Source: Bacteroidetes bacterium GWC2_46_850
GTDB taxonomy: Bacteria > Bacteroidota > Bacteroidia > Bacteroidales > Dysgonomonadaceae
NCBI GenBank assembly: GCA_001768325.1
Contig: MENQ01000012.1
Coordinates: 62,001-126,000, forward strand
Length of the DNA: 64,000 nucleotides
Direction: 5' to 3'
Shown: positions 34,574-43,594 of the stretch, piece after piece
Layout of the letters: each line of letters opens with the position of its first letter
Position numbering within the stretch: position 1 is the stretch's first letter
Program-made: the position numbers and the translations under genes
The notes under the pieces: model-generated
Seen by the model: only the letters and a program-made list of their open reading frames with translations
Database searches by the model: none
Told to the model about the DNA's origin: nothing

Positions 34574-35914
34574 ATGAAAGGTAAATTAATAGTTGTACTC
34601 GGTGGGGGTGAAAGTGGCGTTGGATCTGCCATTCTTGCCCAAAAACAGGGATTTGACGTATTTCTTTCCGACAGCGGTTCCATCGGCGAGGTGTATCGTG
34701 AGACATTGAATGCTTACGGAATAGAATTCGAAGAAAACGGCCATACTGAAGAACGCGTACTCCGGGCCGATGAGATTGTAAAGAGTCCAGGAATACCAGA
34801 TACGGCTCCCTTGATGTGGAAAGTGCGGGATGCTTCGATTCATGTAATCTCCGAGATTGAATTCGCAGGTCGCTATACCGATGCGAAGATGATCTGCATT
34901 ACGGGAAGCAACGGCAAAACAACAACGACCAGCCTTATCTACCACATCCTGCAATCGGCGGGGTTAAACGTGGGATTGGCGGGAAACATCGGGAAGAGTT
35001 TCGCCCGGCAGGTGGCCGAGGAACATTATGATTATTACGTGCTGGAGTTAAGCAGTTTTCAACTGGAAGGGGTTTATGATTTCAGGGCCGATATTGCGGT
35101 GTTGCTGAACATCACTCCCGATCATCTCGATCGGTATGATCATGATATGCAGCACTATGTCGATGCTAAGATGCGGATCATCCGCAATCAGAGAATGCAG
35201 GATGCGTTTATTTACTGGATCGATGATCCTGTCGTCAACAGGGAGATTGAAAAACTGCGACCGGGCGTTACCCTGTATCCTTTTGGAGAACAGAAGATGA
35301 AAAATACCATAGCGTATACTGAAAATGGGAAATTAATCATTCAGACAAAAGAAAGGGAATTCACGATGGAACTGGAATTACTGGCCCTGGAGGGCTTGCA
35401 CAATGTGTATAACTCATTGGCGTCGGGCATAGTGGCTAAGCTGATGGACATCAGCGACGAACAGTTACGCACATCGCTGTCCGACTTTAAAGGGGTGCCA
35501 CACAGGCTCGAAAAGGTGGCCACCATACGCGGCGTACAGTACATTAATGACTCAAAAGCCACCAACGTGAACTCCTGCTGGTATGCACTGCAGAGCATGC
35601 GCGCCAAAACGGTGCTGATACTGGGTGGTACCGACAAAGGGAATGATTACAGCGAGATTGAAGATCTGGTACGATCAAAGGCCAGGGCATTGATCTTTCT
35701 CGGAAAAGATAACAGCAAACTACACGCTTTCTTCGATGGAAAGATCCCCCTGATACGGGAAGCAGGTTCCATGAAAGAAGCAGTGGACACTGCCTATCAA
35801 CTGGCAGAAAAGGGAGATGCGGTATTGCTCTCACCCTGCTGTGCCAGCTTCGACCTGTTCAAAAATTACGAGGACCGGGGCGACCAGTTTAAAGAATGTG
35901 TGAGACGGCTGTGA
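34574..35914 (+). CDS. murD: UDP-MurNAc-L-Ala:D-glutamate ligase MurD
   Basis: Adds D-Glu to UDP-MurNAc-L-Ala. The 446-residue protein has the N-terminal Rossmann start VVLGGGESGVGSA, the ATP loop ITGSNGKTTTTSLI, LELSSFQLEG, LNITPDHLDRYD and the C-terminal GVPHRLEKVATIRGVQYIND and LSPCCASFDLFKNYEDRG. All are diagnostic of MurD. It lies 29 bases after mraY. Confidence 0.97.
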   Translation: MKGKLIVVLGGGESGVGSAILAQKQGFDVFLSDSGSIGEVYRETLNAYGIEFEENGHTEERVLRADEIVKSPGIPDTAPLMWKVRDASIHVISEIEFAGRYTDAKMICITGSNGKTTTTSLIYHILQSAGLNVGLAGNIGKSFARQVAEEHYDYYVLELSSFQLEGVYDFRADIAVLLNITPDHLDRYDHDMQHYVDAKMRIIRNQRMQDAFIYWIDDPVVNREIEKLRPGVTLYPFGEQKMKNTIAYTENGKLIIQTKEREFTMELELLALEGLHNVYNSLASGIVAKLMDISDEQLRTSLSDFKGVPHRLEKVATIRGVQYINDSKATNVNSCWYALQSMRAKTVLILGGTDKGNDYSEIEDLVRSKARALIFLGKDNSKLHAFFDGKIPLIREAGSMKEAVDTAYQLAEKGDAVLLSPCCASFDLFKNYEDRGDQFKECVRRL

Positions 35915-35919
35915 TAAGC

Positions 35920-35958
35920 CAATATGCCAATGTGATAATGTGCAATATGCCAATGTGA
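35920..35958 (+). repeat. 16-base direct repeat upstream of ftsW
   Basis: CAATATGCCAATGTGA occurs exactly at 35920-35935 and 35943-35958, filling almost all of the 53-base gap between murD and ftsW. The seven bases between the copies (TAATGTG) look like a partial unit. Confidence 0.9.
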
Positions 35959-35967
35959 AAATTTGAG

Positions 35968-37350
35968 ATGGACAATATGGGGAACGATATCAATCATATA
36001 AATGATCCGACACTCCCGCAGGAGATGGCGGAACCAGGTACAGCGATAAAGGATTTTGGGAAAAAAATCTTTCAGGGTGACAAAGTGATCTGGTCGGTGT
36101 TTATCATCCTCTGCGTGATTTCGCTGGTGGAGATATTCAGCGCAACCAGTACAATCGTTTACCGGCAACAAAATATGTGGGGGCCTATTCTGCGGCACAC
36201 CATGTTTTTAATTGGGGGCGTGGGTATGATCCTGCTTATACACAATATTCCATACCGCTATTTCTCCCTGCTGATCTTCGTGCTGCTGGGCGCTATTGTG
36301 CTGCTTGTGCTGACTCCCTTTATCGGCACCAGCATCAACGGTGCCGAACGTTGGATTTCTTTCCTGGGAATCACCATCCAGCCGTCTGAAATTGCCAAGA
36401 TATCGCTGATGGGTACCATCGCCTTTCTGTTGAGCAAACAAAACGGAGCCAACGACGGGTTGCTGTTCAAGTGGATGATTGGTCTGATGGTGGTTGTATG
36501 CGGCATCATCGCCATGGATAACCTTTCTACAGCATTGTTGTTATTTGGAGTGTGTTATCTCCTGATGTTTATTGGCAATGTGAAACTGGTGAGACTGCTG
36601 AAAGTGGCCGGAGCCGGAATAGCCCTGGTACTACTGGTTGTACTTTTGTTGAATGTCATTCCCGAAAGCTGGACCGACTCCGGTCCTCTGAATCGTCTGG
36701 GTACATGGCAGAACCGCATCGCCAATTTTGGCGGAGGGAAAGATTTGACGGAAGAAGATTATTATACCATCACCGATGATAACTACCAGGTGGCCCATGC
36801 CAAGATTGCCATCGCCAATGGCGGACTGCTGGGTGTCTTCCCGGGAAACAGTACCGAACGGGATTTTCTTCCGCAGGCTTATTCCGATTTTATCTATGCC
36901 ATCATCATAGAAGAAATGGGTATGCTGGGTGGGCTTTTTGTCCTTCTGCTCTATGTGATCCTGCTGATTCGCTCGGGGATGATTGCCCGGAAAACCGATA
37001 AGATGTTTCCAAAATATCTTGTGCTGGGATCGGCACTGATGCTCTCCACCCAGGCTTTTATTAATATGGCAGTTGCTGTAAGCCTGTTTCCTGTCACCGG
37101 ACAGCCACTGCCTCTGATCAGTCGCGGCGGTACATCCACCCTGATTACCTGCGCCTATTTCGGACTAATCCTGAGTGCCGACCGCTTTGGTATCGGCAAA
37201 AAGAAAAAGGATGATGTGTCAGTGCAGAGCGACAGCGGTCACAATGAAGCGGATGATGACACCGGCTATGGAACATCCGACGACATCGAACCAACAGAGC
37301 CGATTAATAAACTGGAAGACAAAGTGGAATTTGAAATTTATCAGGTATGA
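35968..37350 (+). CDS. ftsW: septal peptidoglycan glycosyltransferase FtsW (SEDS family)
   Basis: Polymerises lipid II at the septum together with FtsI. The 460-residue protein has about ten membrane helices and SEDS signatures GAERWISFLGITIQPSEIAK, ANGGLLGVFPGNSTERDFLPQA, YSDFIYAIIIEEMG and the C-terminal FPVTGQPLPLISRGGTST. An acidic cytoplasmic tail of about 55 residues follows (ESDSGHNEADDD-like region). A second ATG four codons in is equally possible. Its end overlaps murG by the ATGA type of overlap. Confidence 0.96.
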   Translation: MDNMGNDINHINDPTLPQEMAEPGTAIKDFGKKIFQGDKVIWSVFIILCVISLVEIFSATSTIVYRQQNMWGPILRHTMFLIGGVGMILLIHNIPYRYFSLLIFVLLGAIVLLVLTPFIGTSINGAERWISFLGITIQPSEIAKISLMGTIAFLLSKQNGANDGLLFKWMIGLMVVVCGIIAMDNLSTALLLFGVCYLLMFIGNVKLVRLLKVAGAGIALVLLVVLLLNVIPESWTDSGPLNRLGTWQNRIANFGGGKDLTEEDYYTITDDNYQVAHAKIAIANGGLLGVFPGNSTERDFLPQAYSDFIYAIIIEEMGMLGGLFVLLLYVILLIRSGMIARKTDKMFPKYLVLGSALMLSTQAFINMAVAVSLFPVTGQPLPLISRGGTSTLITCAYFGLILSADRFGIGKKKKDDVSVQSDSGHNEADDDTGYGTSDDIEPTEPINKLEDKVEFEIYQV

Positions 37351-38444
37351 AGGTAATAGTCAGTGGAGGAGGAACCGGAGGCCATATTTTTCCGGCTATA
37401 TCCATCGCCAATGCGATCAGGGACCGTTGGGAAGATGCGGAGATATTGTTTGTGGGTGCCGAAGACCGCATGGAGATGGAGCGGGTGCCTGCAGCGGGTT
37501 ATCGGATCATCGGATTGCCTGTGGCGGGGTTCGACCGGAAGAATCTGCTGAAGAATATCCCGGTGGCTTTCAAGCTGCTCAGAAGCATGCAGAAAGCAAG
37601 AAAGATCATCGATGATTTTAAACCCGATATCGCTGTAGGGGTCGGTGGTTATGCCAGCGGCCCCATACTGAAGGCGGCCTCTGCGAAAGGAGTGCCCACC
37701 CTGCTTCAGGAACAGAACTCCTATGCGGGAGTCACCAACAAGCTACTGGCACAAAAGGCAGCGGTGATCTGTGTGGCATATGAGGGAATGGAAAAGTTCT
37801 TTCCAAAAGAGAAGATCGTGCTCACCGGTAATCCTTGCCGGCAGGATCTGTTGATCTCTAAGGAGAATAGACAAAATGGATATGCTCACTTTCAACTTGA
37901 TCCCAACAAGCGCACCATCCTGATGCTGGGAGGAAGCCTGGGGGCACGCACACTCAACAAAAGCATTGTGGATGCCTTCACTAAACTGGCAGCGGACGAT
38001 GTGCAGGTAATCTGGCAAAGCGGTAGATATTACTACAAAGAGATGCAACAACTGCAGGAAGCAGGAAAGATTCCTCCCAATGTGAAGCTTTTCGATTTTG
38101 TGAATCGGATGGATTACGCCTATTCGGTGTCCGACCTGGTGATTTCACGTGCCGGTGCCGGTTCCATCTCAGAATTCAGCCTGCTTGGAAAGGCGGTCGT
38201 GCTGGTGCCTTCTCCCAACGTGGCGGAAGATCACCAGACAAAAAACGCGCAGGCATTGGTAAGCAAAGAGGCGGCTGTCATGGTCTCCGATGTGCTGGCA
38301 CCTGCCTTGTTGTTCGATGTGGTACTATCACTCGTTCATAACGAGACACAACTGACGAACCTGAGTCGGAACATCGCACAACTGGCGCAACATGATTCGG
38401 CCAATCGAATTGTGGATGAGATTGAAAAAATTGTGGTTGTATGA
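37347..38444 (+). CDS. murG: UDP-GlcNAc:lipid I N-acetylglucosaminyltransferase MurG
   Basis: Makes lipid II from lipid I on the cytoplasmic face of the membrane. The 365-residue GT-B enzyme shows VSGGGTGGHIFPAISIA at the N-terminus, VGVGGYASGPIL, LLQEQNSYAGVTNKLLA, MLGGSLGARTLN and the UDP-GlcNAc site region SRAGAGSISEFSLLGKAVVLVPSP. It overlaps ftsW and murC by four bases on each side, indicating tight translational coupling. Confidence 0.97.
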   Translation: MKVIVSGGGTGGHIFPAISIANAIRDRWEDAEILFVGAEDRMEMERVPAAGYRIIGLPVAGFDRKNLLKNIPVAFKLLRSMQKARKIIDDFKPDIAVGVGGYASGPILKAASAKGVPTLLQEQNSYAGVTNKLLAQKAAVICVAYEGMEKFFPKEKIVLTGNPCRQDLLISKENRQNGYAHFQLDPNKRTILMLGGSLGARTLNKSIVDAFTKLAADDVQVIWQSGRYYYKEMQQLQEAGKIPPNVKLFDFVNRMDYAYSVSDLVISRAGAGSISEFSLLGKAVVLVPSPNVAEDHQTKNAQALVSKEAAVMVSDVLAPALLFDVVLSLVHNETQLTNLSRNIAQLAQHDSANRIVDEIEKIVVV

Positions 38445-39823
38445 ATTACGAATCGGTTTATTTTATCGGTATCGGCGGCATTGGCATGAGCAATCTTGCC
38501 CGTTATTTTCTTTCAAAAGGAAAGAGGGTAGGAGGGTATGACCGTACGGAGACGCCGCTCACCCAGGCACTGCAAAAGGAAGGTGCCTTTGTCCATTATG
38601 AGGATGCTGTGCAAGCGCTTCCCGCTTCTTTTACCAACGACAAGGAGAAAACGCTCGTGGTATACACGCCTGCAGTGCCAGCGACGCATGGGGAATTGGT
38701 CTTCTTCAGTGAACAGGGATTCACCATCATGAAACGGGCACAAGTACTGGGAGAGATCACCAAAACGAGCGATGCCATCTGTGTGGCAGGAACGCATGGC
38801 AAGACAACCGTCTCAAGCATGACAGCTCATCTGCTGCGTCAGTCGCATGTAGATTGTAACGCCTTCCTGGGGGGTATTCTGAAGAATTATGACAGCAACC
38901 TGCTGCTTTCCGATAAGAGCAACATCACCGTCGCGGAAGCGGATGAATATGACCGCTCATTTCATTGGTTGCGCCCCTGGATAGCGATCATTACCTCTGC
39001 CGACCCCGATCACCTGGATATTTACGGCACGGAAGAGGCATACCGCGAAAGTTTTGAAAAGTTTACGTCCCTTATTCGTCCCCACGGTTATCTGATCATG
39101 AAAAAGGGAGCTCCCGTCACGCCACAGATCGACGAGACGGTTACTGTCATGACTTACGGCGAGGAGGAGGGTGATTATCACGCGGAGAATATCCGGATTG
39201 GTGGCGGAGAGATCCTGTTCGATTTTGTGTCTCCGGAAAAGAAAATTACCGATATCCTGTTGGGAGTGCCGGTGAAGATAAATATTGAAAACGCTGTGGC
39301 AGCCATCGCTGCGGCAATGAGGTGCGGCGTCACCGACGAGGAGATCCGTCATGCCATGCATACCTTTGGCGGAGCAAAAAGACGGTTCGATTTTCACATC
39401 AAATCGCAGAAAATTGTTTTTATCGATGATTATGCACATCATCCACAGGAGCTGTCCGCGGCCATCCATTCTATCAAAGCACTCTATCCCGACAGAAAGG
39501 TAACCGGTATTTTTCAGCCGCATCTCTACACACGTACCCGTGATTTTGCTGATGATTTCGGACATAGCCTCTCCCAGCTGGACGAGGTGATTCTGCTGGA
39601 TATCTATCCGGCGAGGGAGGAACCTATCCCGGGCGTTTCGTCGCAGATCATCTTCGAAGGGATTACTTCACCCGAGAAGGTGTTGTGCCGGAAAGATAAG
39701 CTGCTGGAATTCCTCCGCCACAAGCCGCTTGAGGTGCTTGTAACCTTTGGTGCAGGAGATATCGACCGGTTGCTTCCCGATATTGAAAACCTGTTGAGGG
39801 AGAAGTACGGAGTGAATGATTAA
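38441..39823 (+). CDS. murC: UDP-MurNAc:L-alanine ligase MurC
   Basis: Adds the first stem residue to UDP-MurNAc. The 460-residue protein begins with the Rossmann site FIGIGGIGMSNLARYF. It has the ATP loop CVAGTHGKTTVSSMTAHLL, EADEYDRSFHWLRPW, the DDYAHHPQELSAAI histidines and LDIYPAREEPIPGV. It is one of several Mur ligases in this cluster; MurF and Ddl, needed for the terminal D-Ala-D-Ala, are not in this cluster. Confidence 0.97.
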   Translation: MNYESVYFIGIGGIGMSNLARYFLSKGKRVGGYDRTETPLTQALQKEGAFVHYEDAVQALPASFTNDKEKTLVVYTPAVPATHGELVFFSEQGFTIMKRAQVLGEITKTSDAICVAGTHGKTTVSSMTAHLLRQSHVDCNAFLGGILKNYDSNLLLSDKSNITVAEADEYDRSFHWLRPWIAIITSADPDHLDIYGTEEAYRESFEKFTSLIRPHGYLIMKKGAPVTPQIDETVTVMTYGEEEGDYHAENIRIGGGEILFDFVSPEKKITDILLGVPVKINIENAVAAIAAAMRCGVTDEEIRHAMHTFGGAKRRFDFHIKSQKIVFIDDYAHHPQELSAAIHSIKALYPDRKVTGIFQPHLYTRTRDFADDFGHSLSQLDEVILLDIYPAREEPIPGVSSQIIFEGITSPEKVLCRKDKLLEFLRHKPLEVLVTFGAGDIDRLLPDIENLLREKYGVND

Positions 39824-39829
39824 TGTTTG

Positions 39830-39837
39830 TATCTTTG
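39830..39837 (+). promoter_or_regulatory. probable internal -7 element for ftsQ-ftsA-ftsZ
   Basis: TATCTTTG, a perfect TAnnTTTG, lies in the 40-base murC-ftsQ gap, 27 bases before the ftsQ start. It would let ftsQAZ be transcribed independently of the mur genes. Confidence 0.5.
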
Positions 39838-39863
39838 TGTAATCAAACCAAACAGATGACAAC

Positions 39864-40595
39864 TTGAAAAAAATCCTTCTCATATTGACGGCAGTTGTGG
39901 TAATGGGATATCTGATCTTTTCGGCTTCCTATTTCAGGGATTCATCGCGCGACAATGTGTGTGAACGTTTTGAGGTGGTCATCAAGGATAGCAGTCGTAC
40001 CCGCTTTGTTGAAACGCAGGATATTGTGAATCTGGTGAAGCGTTATGATCTCTATCCTGTGGGTAGGAAATTCGGTGAGATCAACACACTGGCCATACGC
40101 GATACCATTCTTTCCAACCGTTTGGTGGAGTCGGCCGAGGTGTTCACCACGGCCGGTGGCTCCATCGTAGCATCCATTCGTCAACGGGAACCGGTATTAA
40201 GGGTTATTTCAAATAATAGGGGTAGTTTCTATATCGACAAAGATCGTCGTATTATGCCGCTCTCATCGAACTTTGCGGTCTACGTACCCATTGCTACCGG
40301 CGCCATTGATGAAGAGTTTGCGCAAAATGAGTTGTACGACTTCGCGATGTTTCTGCGTGATCATCCCGATTGGGATGCCTGGGTAGAACAGATTGTGGTA
40401 CTGGAAAATAAAGATGTGGCATTGATACCGCGGGCAGGTGATTTCAGAATTATTTTGGGAAGTCTGGACGACTACCCGGCCAAGCTAGCTAAGTTTGTCC
40501 TCTTCACGGAGGAGGGACTGAACGTGGTAGGATGGAACCGTTATCGTGAGATCAACCTGAAATATAAAAATCAAGTTGTGGGCACCAGGCGGTAA
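39864..40595 (+). CDS. ftsQ: cell division protein FtsQ
   Basis: A bitopic division protein linking FtsL/FtsB-type proteins to the divisome. The 243-residue product has one membrane helix (ILLILTAVVVMGYLIFSASYF) and a periplasmic POTRA/FtsQ beta region (TRFVETQDIVNLV, LVESAEVFTTAGGSIVASIRQREPVLRVI). Translation starts at TTG; the only nearby ATG (39856) runs into a stop, and the next in-frame ATG (39903) would cut the membrane helix. The call rests on this topology and the position between murC and ftsA. Confidence 0.9.
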   Translation: MKKILLILTAVVVMGYLIFSASYFRDSSRDNVCERFEVVIKDSSRTRFVETQDIVNLVKRYDLYPVGRKFGEINTLAIRDTILSNRLVESAEVFTTAGGSIVASIRQREPVLRVISNNRGSFYIDKDRRIMPLSSNFAVYVPIATGAIDEEFAQNELYDFAMFLRDHPDWDAWVEQIVVLENKDVALIPRAGDFRIILGSLDDYPAKLAKFVLFTEEGLNVVGWNRYREINLKYKNQVVGTRR

Positions 40596-40601
40596 TCACT
40601 A

Positions 40602-40635
40602 TTTTCTCGTTATAAAAAGGATGTTAACGAGAAAA
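40602..40635 (+). other. perfect 11-base hairpin in the ftsQ-ftsA gap
   Basis: Arms 40602-40612 (TTTTCTCGTTA) and 40625-40635 (TAACGAGAAAA) pair fully around a 12-base loop containing AAGGATG. No T-run follows, so it is not a standard terminator. An ATG at 40621 opens a seven-codon reading frame ending at 40644 that runs through the right arm. Confidence 0.7.
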
Positions 40636-40697
40636 CAAAAATGATGCCGGAGTGTTTGTAGAACAACAATGTAACCAAAAGGTCATCGACCAAAAAT

Positions 40698-42023
40698 ATG
40701 ATGCATTCAGGATTTATAGCAGTAATTGATCTGGGTACTTCCCGGATTAAGGGAGTTGTGGGACGAAAGAACGAACACAACGTGATATCCATTCTTGCCA
40801 GTGGTTCCATTGATGCCGGAAACTCCATTCGCAGGGGCATGGTGTATAACATTGAACAGGTAGGGGCCAACGTGCATAAGCTGGTGATGATGCTCGAAAA
40901 CAGCATGGGACGCAAGATCGGCAAAGTGTATGTCTCTCTGGCCGGACAATCGCTGCACACCCTGGAGTTCAATGAGATGAAGCAACTGCCCGCCGGCATG
41001 GTCACCGAAGAGGTCGTGAGCCAGTTGCGCAAGGCGGCAGAGAGGTTTCAGCCCGAGATGAAGCGCAATTACCGGGTAGCCGATGTGGAATATTATATCG
41101 ACGACAAACCTGAACGGAACCCGGTGGGAGTGACCGGTTCCCAGATCGAAGCAGGCTTTGAACTGATCGTGGGGCGCCCCAACCTGTTGTCGAATATTGA
41201 AAAGAGCATCTCTGCCAAAACAGAACTGGATATTGTGGATTTTATCGTGGGACCGCTTGCTGCAGCCGAGATATTACTCAATGAAGAGGAAAAGGAACTG
41301 GGATGTACCTTTGTTGATTTCGGGGCGGGTACTACCTCGCTCTCGGTCTACAAGGATGGTATCCTGCGGCGTATGGTCGTCATTCCCTTTGGCGGCAAAA
41401 ACCTGACAAAAGATATCAGCGCGCTCAACTTTACCGAGAACGATGCGGAACAGCTGAAGATAAAGTTCGGCCGTGCCATGGAGAATCAGGATGTATCTCT
41501 TTTCACCTCTCCGTTTGCTTCGAAACCAGATGTAGACCTGACAGAATTGAATAAGGTGATTGGTCTGCGCCTCGATGAGATCACTGCAAACATTCGGGAA
41601 CAGATCATCCTTTCCGGTTACGAAGGACAGCTGGGAGCAGGGTTGATCATCACTGGAGGAGCTTCTCAACTGAAAAACCTCGATCTCTATCTGACTCAAA
41701 AGCTGAAGATGCCGGTAAGAAAGGCATCGGCAAAGAAAACATTGATCAATAACGCTCCCGAACTCACCAACGACCCTGCCTTTACGCAGGTACTGGGTAT
41801 GTTGATCTTTGCCAATGAGGATTGTGAGTTGGCGGTGCAGGAGACTTCGGAAATGAAGGAAGAACGCAAGGAAACCTCTTCCGGCTGGTTTACAGGGAAA
41901 AGCAGGAAACCCAAAAACGAAAAGAAAGAAAAGAAACAGAAACCCGAGAAACAGGAGGGTGGATTTTTTACGAAGATAGAAGATGTCTTCGGGGGTATTT
42001 TTGCAGAAGAGGATGATGAGTAA
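40698..42023 (+). CDS. ftsA: cell division protein FtsA
   Basis: Actin-like ATPase that tethers FtsZ to the membrane. The 441-residue protein has IAVIDLGTSRIKGVVG (phosphate 1), the FtsA-specific 1C region (YVSLAGQSLHTLEFN, LRKAAERFQP), TFVDFGAGTTSLSVYKDG (phosphate 2) and LIITGGASQLKNLDLYL (adenosine). The tail after residue about 390 is unusually lysine-rich (RKPKNEKKEKKQKPEKQ) and ends in FTKIEDVFGGIFAEEDDE, whose first part could form the membrane-targeting helix. Confidence 0.96.
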   Translation: MMHSGFIAVIDLGTSRIKGVVGRKNEHNVISILASGSIDAGNSIRRGMVYNIEQVGANVHKLVMMLENSMGRKIGKVYVSLAGQSLHTLEFNEMKQLPAGMVTEEVVSQLRKAAERFQPEMKRNYRVADVEYYIDDKPERNPVGVTGSQIEAGFELIVGRPNLLSNIEKSISAKTELDIVDFIVGPLAAAEILLNEEEKELGCTFVDFGAGTTSLSVYKDGILRRMVVIPFGGKNLTKDISALNFTENDAEQLKIKFGRAMENQDVSLFTSPFASKPDVDLTELNKVIGLRLDEITANIREQIILSGYEGQLGAGLIITGGASQLKNLDLYLTQKLKMPVRKASAKKTLINNAPELTNDPAFTQVLGMLIFANEDCELAVQETSEMKEERKETSSGWFTGKSRKPKNEKKEKKQKPEKQEGGFFTKIEDVFGGIFAEEDDE

Positions 42024-42042
42024 CAGCGAAAGTTTAGAAGCA

Positions 42043-43335
42043 ATGAACGACGATATATTGGATTTTCAGATAGAGAGCCATACCAATGCCATCATCAAGG
42101 TAATTGGTGTGGGCGGTGGCGGCGGAAATGCTGTGAACCACATGTTTCAGGAAGGGATACACGATGTCTCTTTTGCATTGTGCAATACCGACCACCAGGC
42201 GCTGATGGAGTCACCCGTGCCCATGAAAATACAATTGGGCGAAAGTACCACAGGCGGACTGGGCGCAGGCAACAAGCCGGAAGTGGCCCAAAAGGCTGCA
42301 GAGGAAAGCGTGGAGAGGATCGAAGAATTGCTGAGTGATGGTACACGCATGGTCTTTATAACGGCTGGCATGGGTGGCGGAACCGGAACAGGGGCAGCAC
42401 CTGTTGTGGCTCGCGTAGCCAAAGAAATGGGTATCCTCACAGTGGGCATCGTCACCATCCCTTTCATGTTTGAAGGCCCCCGGAAGATTGTACAGGCGGT
42501 AAAGGGTGTGGAGGAGATAGCCCGAAATGTGGATGCACTCCTGGTGATCAACAACGAGCGACTGCGGGATATATACAGTGATCTGACTATGCTGAATGCT
42601 TTTGCCCGTGCCGATGATACGCTGGCAACCGCTGCAAGGAGTATTGCCGAGATTATCACCCTGCACGGTCACGTGAACCTCGACTTTGCTGATGTGAACA
42701 CCACGCTGAAAGATGGCGGTGTGGCCATCATGAGCAGTGGATTGGGTAAAGGCGAAGATCGTATCAACGACGCGATAAAGAATGCATTGCACTCTCCTCT
42801 GCTCAACAACAACGACGTGTTCAGTGCCAAGAAGATATTGATTAATCTGTCATTTGGAGAAGAAAATCCGCTGATGATGGAAGAGATGAATGCATTGCAC
42901 GATTTTATGTCGAAGTTCAGTAGGGAAATAGAAGTGATTTGGGGAGCCGCCGTGGAAGAATCTCTTACCGAAGAAGTAAAGGTGACACTGCTTGCTACCG
43001 GCTTTTCTATCACCAGTGTTCCGGGCGTTAAGGAACATCATGAGGAAAAGACCCGGGCCGAAGAGATCCAGGAGCAAATTGAACGGGATGAGAAACTGGC
43101 ACAGGAGAAACGGGATAAGGTGCTGATTGAGAAGTATTATGGTAAGACCGGATTAAAAACGCTTACCACAGTAAATTACCAGCTAGAACCGTTTGTGCTG
43201 AACATCGACGAACTGGATGACGACAAATTGCTTGAGGCATTGGAGAAAGTACCGGTTTTTAAAAGGGAAGCCGATTTCAATCCCCGCGCTTTCCAGTCTG
43301 AATCGCATCCTCAATCTTCCTCATTGTTCGATTGA
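42043..43335 (+). CDS. ftsZ: cell division GTPase FtsZ
   Basis: Tubulin-like GTPase forming the division ring. From the ATG at 42043 the product is 430 residues and begins like other Bacteroidetes FtsZ (MNDDILDFQIES, then IIKVIGVGGGGGNAVNHM). In-frame ATGs at 41983, 42013 and 42016 lie within ftsA and would add 9-20 residues. The tubulin signature is AGMGGGTGTGAAPV and the T7 loop is NLDFADVNTTL. The C-terminal linker includes a charged region and ends FNPRAFQSESHPQSSSLFD, probably the conserved tail that binds FtsA. Confidence 0.97.
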   Translation: MNDDILDFQIESHTNAIIKVIGVGGGGGNAVNHMFQEGIHDVSFALCNTDHQALMESPVPMKIQLGESTTGGLGAGNKPEVAQKAAEESVERIEELLSDGTRMVFITAGMGGGTGTGAAPVVARVAKEMGILTVGIVTIPFMFEGPRKIVQAVKGVEEIARNVDALLVINNERLRDIYSDLTMLNAFARADDTLATAARSIAEIITLHGHVNLDFADVNTTLKDGGVAIMSSGLGKGEDRINDAIKNALHSPLLNNNDVFSAKKILINLSFGEENPLMMEEMNALHDFMSKFSREIEVIWGAAVEESLTEEVKVTLLATGFSITSVPGVKEHHEEKTRAEEIQEQIERDEKLAQEKRDKVLIEKYYGKTGLKTLTTVNYQLEPFVLNIDELDDDKLLEALEKVPVFKREADFNPRAFQSESHPQSSSLFD

Positions 43336-43344
43336 GTTGTTCAG

Positions 43345-43388
43345 TTGTAATTCAGTGCTTATTCGATTGTAATTCAATAATTATTCAA
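43345..43388 (+). repeat. 22-base tandem repeat after ftsZ
   Basis: Units 43345-43366 and 43367-43388 match at 18 of 22 positions, both starting TTGTAATTCA and ending TTATTC(G/A)A. They begin ten bases after the ftsZ stop. Confidence 0.8.
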
Positions 43389-43489
43389 ATTTACTGCGTA
43401 AATTTAGCTGTTTGCTGTGTTCGGCAAATTCAAATAAATTTGATTGTACTCACTCATCGCAAACATTCAATTGTGATTTGTAGCAACGC

Positions 43490-43578
43490 GCGAAGCGCAA
43501 ATAACGTGAGCCCAGCGAACAAATAACGCGAACACTGTGAGCGACTAACGGCGTAGCCGAATAACGCGAAGCGAACAA
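43490..43578 (+). repeat. degenerate GCGAAnnAATAACG repeat cluster upstream of the yqeY-like gene
   Basis: Irregular copies of a unit built from GCGAA and AATAACG occur here; AATAACGCGAA is exact at 43522-43532 and 43560-43570, and GCGAACAA at 43515-43522 and 43571-43578. The cluster fills the second half of the 259-base gap after ftsZ. The first half holds the 22-base tandem repeat and A/T-rich DNA with no gene. Confidence 0.75.
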
Positions 43579-43594
43579 TTAATAAATTATCTAT

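Noticed and set aside
33387-34706. Long minus-strand open frame (439 codons) opposite mraY
   Set aside because: Its His/Gln-rich translation is a shadow of the MraY coding sequence on the other strand.
40602-40635. Terminator between ftsQ and ftsA
   Set aside because: The stem is perfect but A/T-rich and followed by CAAAAATG rather than a U-run, and ftsA continues on the same strand.
43490-43578. CRISPR array
   Set aside because: The repeated words are short, irregular and lack evenly sized unique spacers; no cas gene is nearby.
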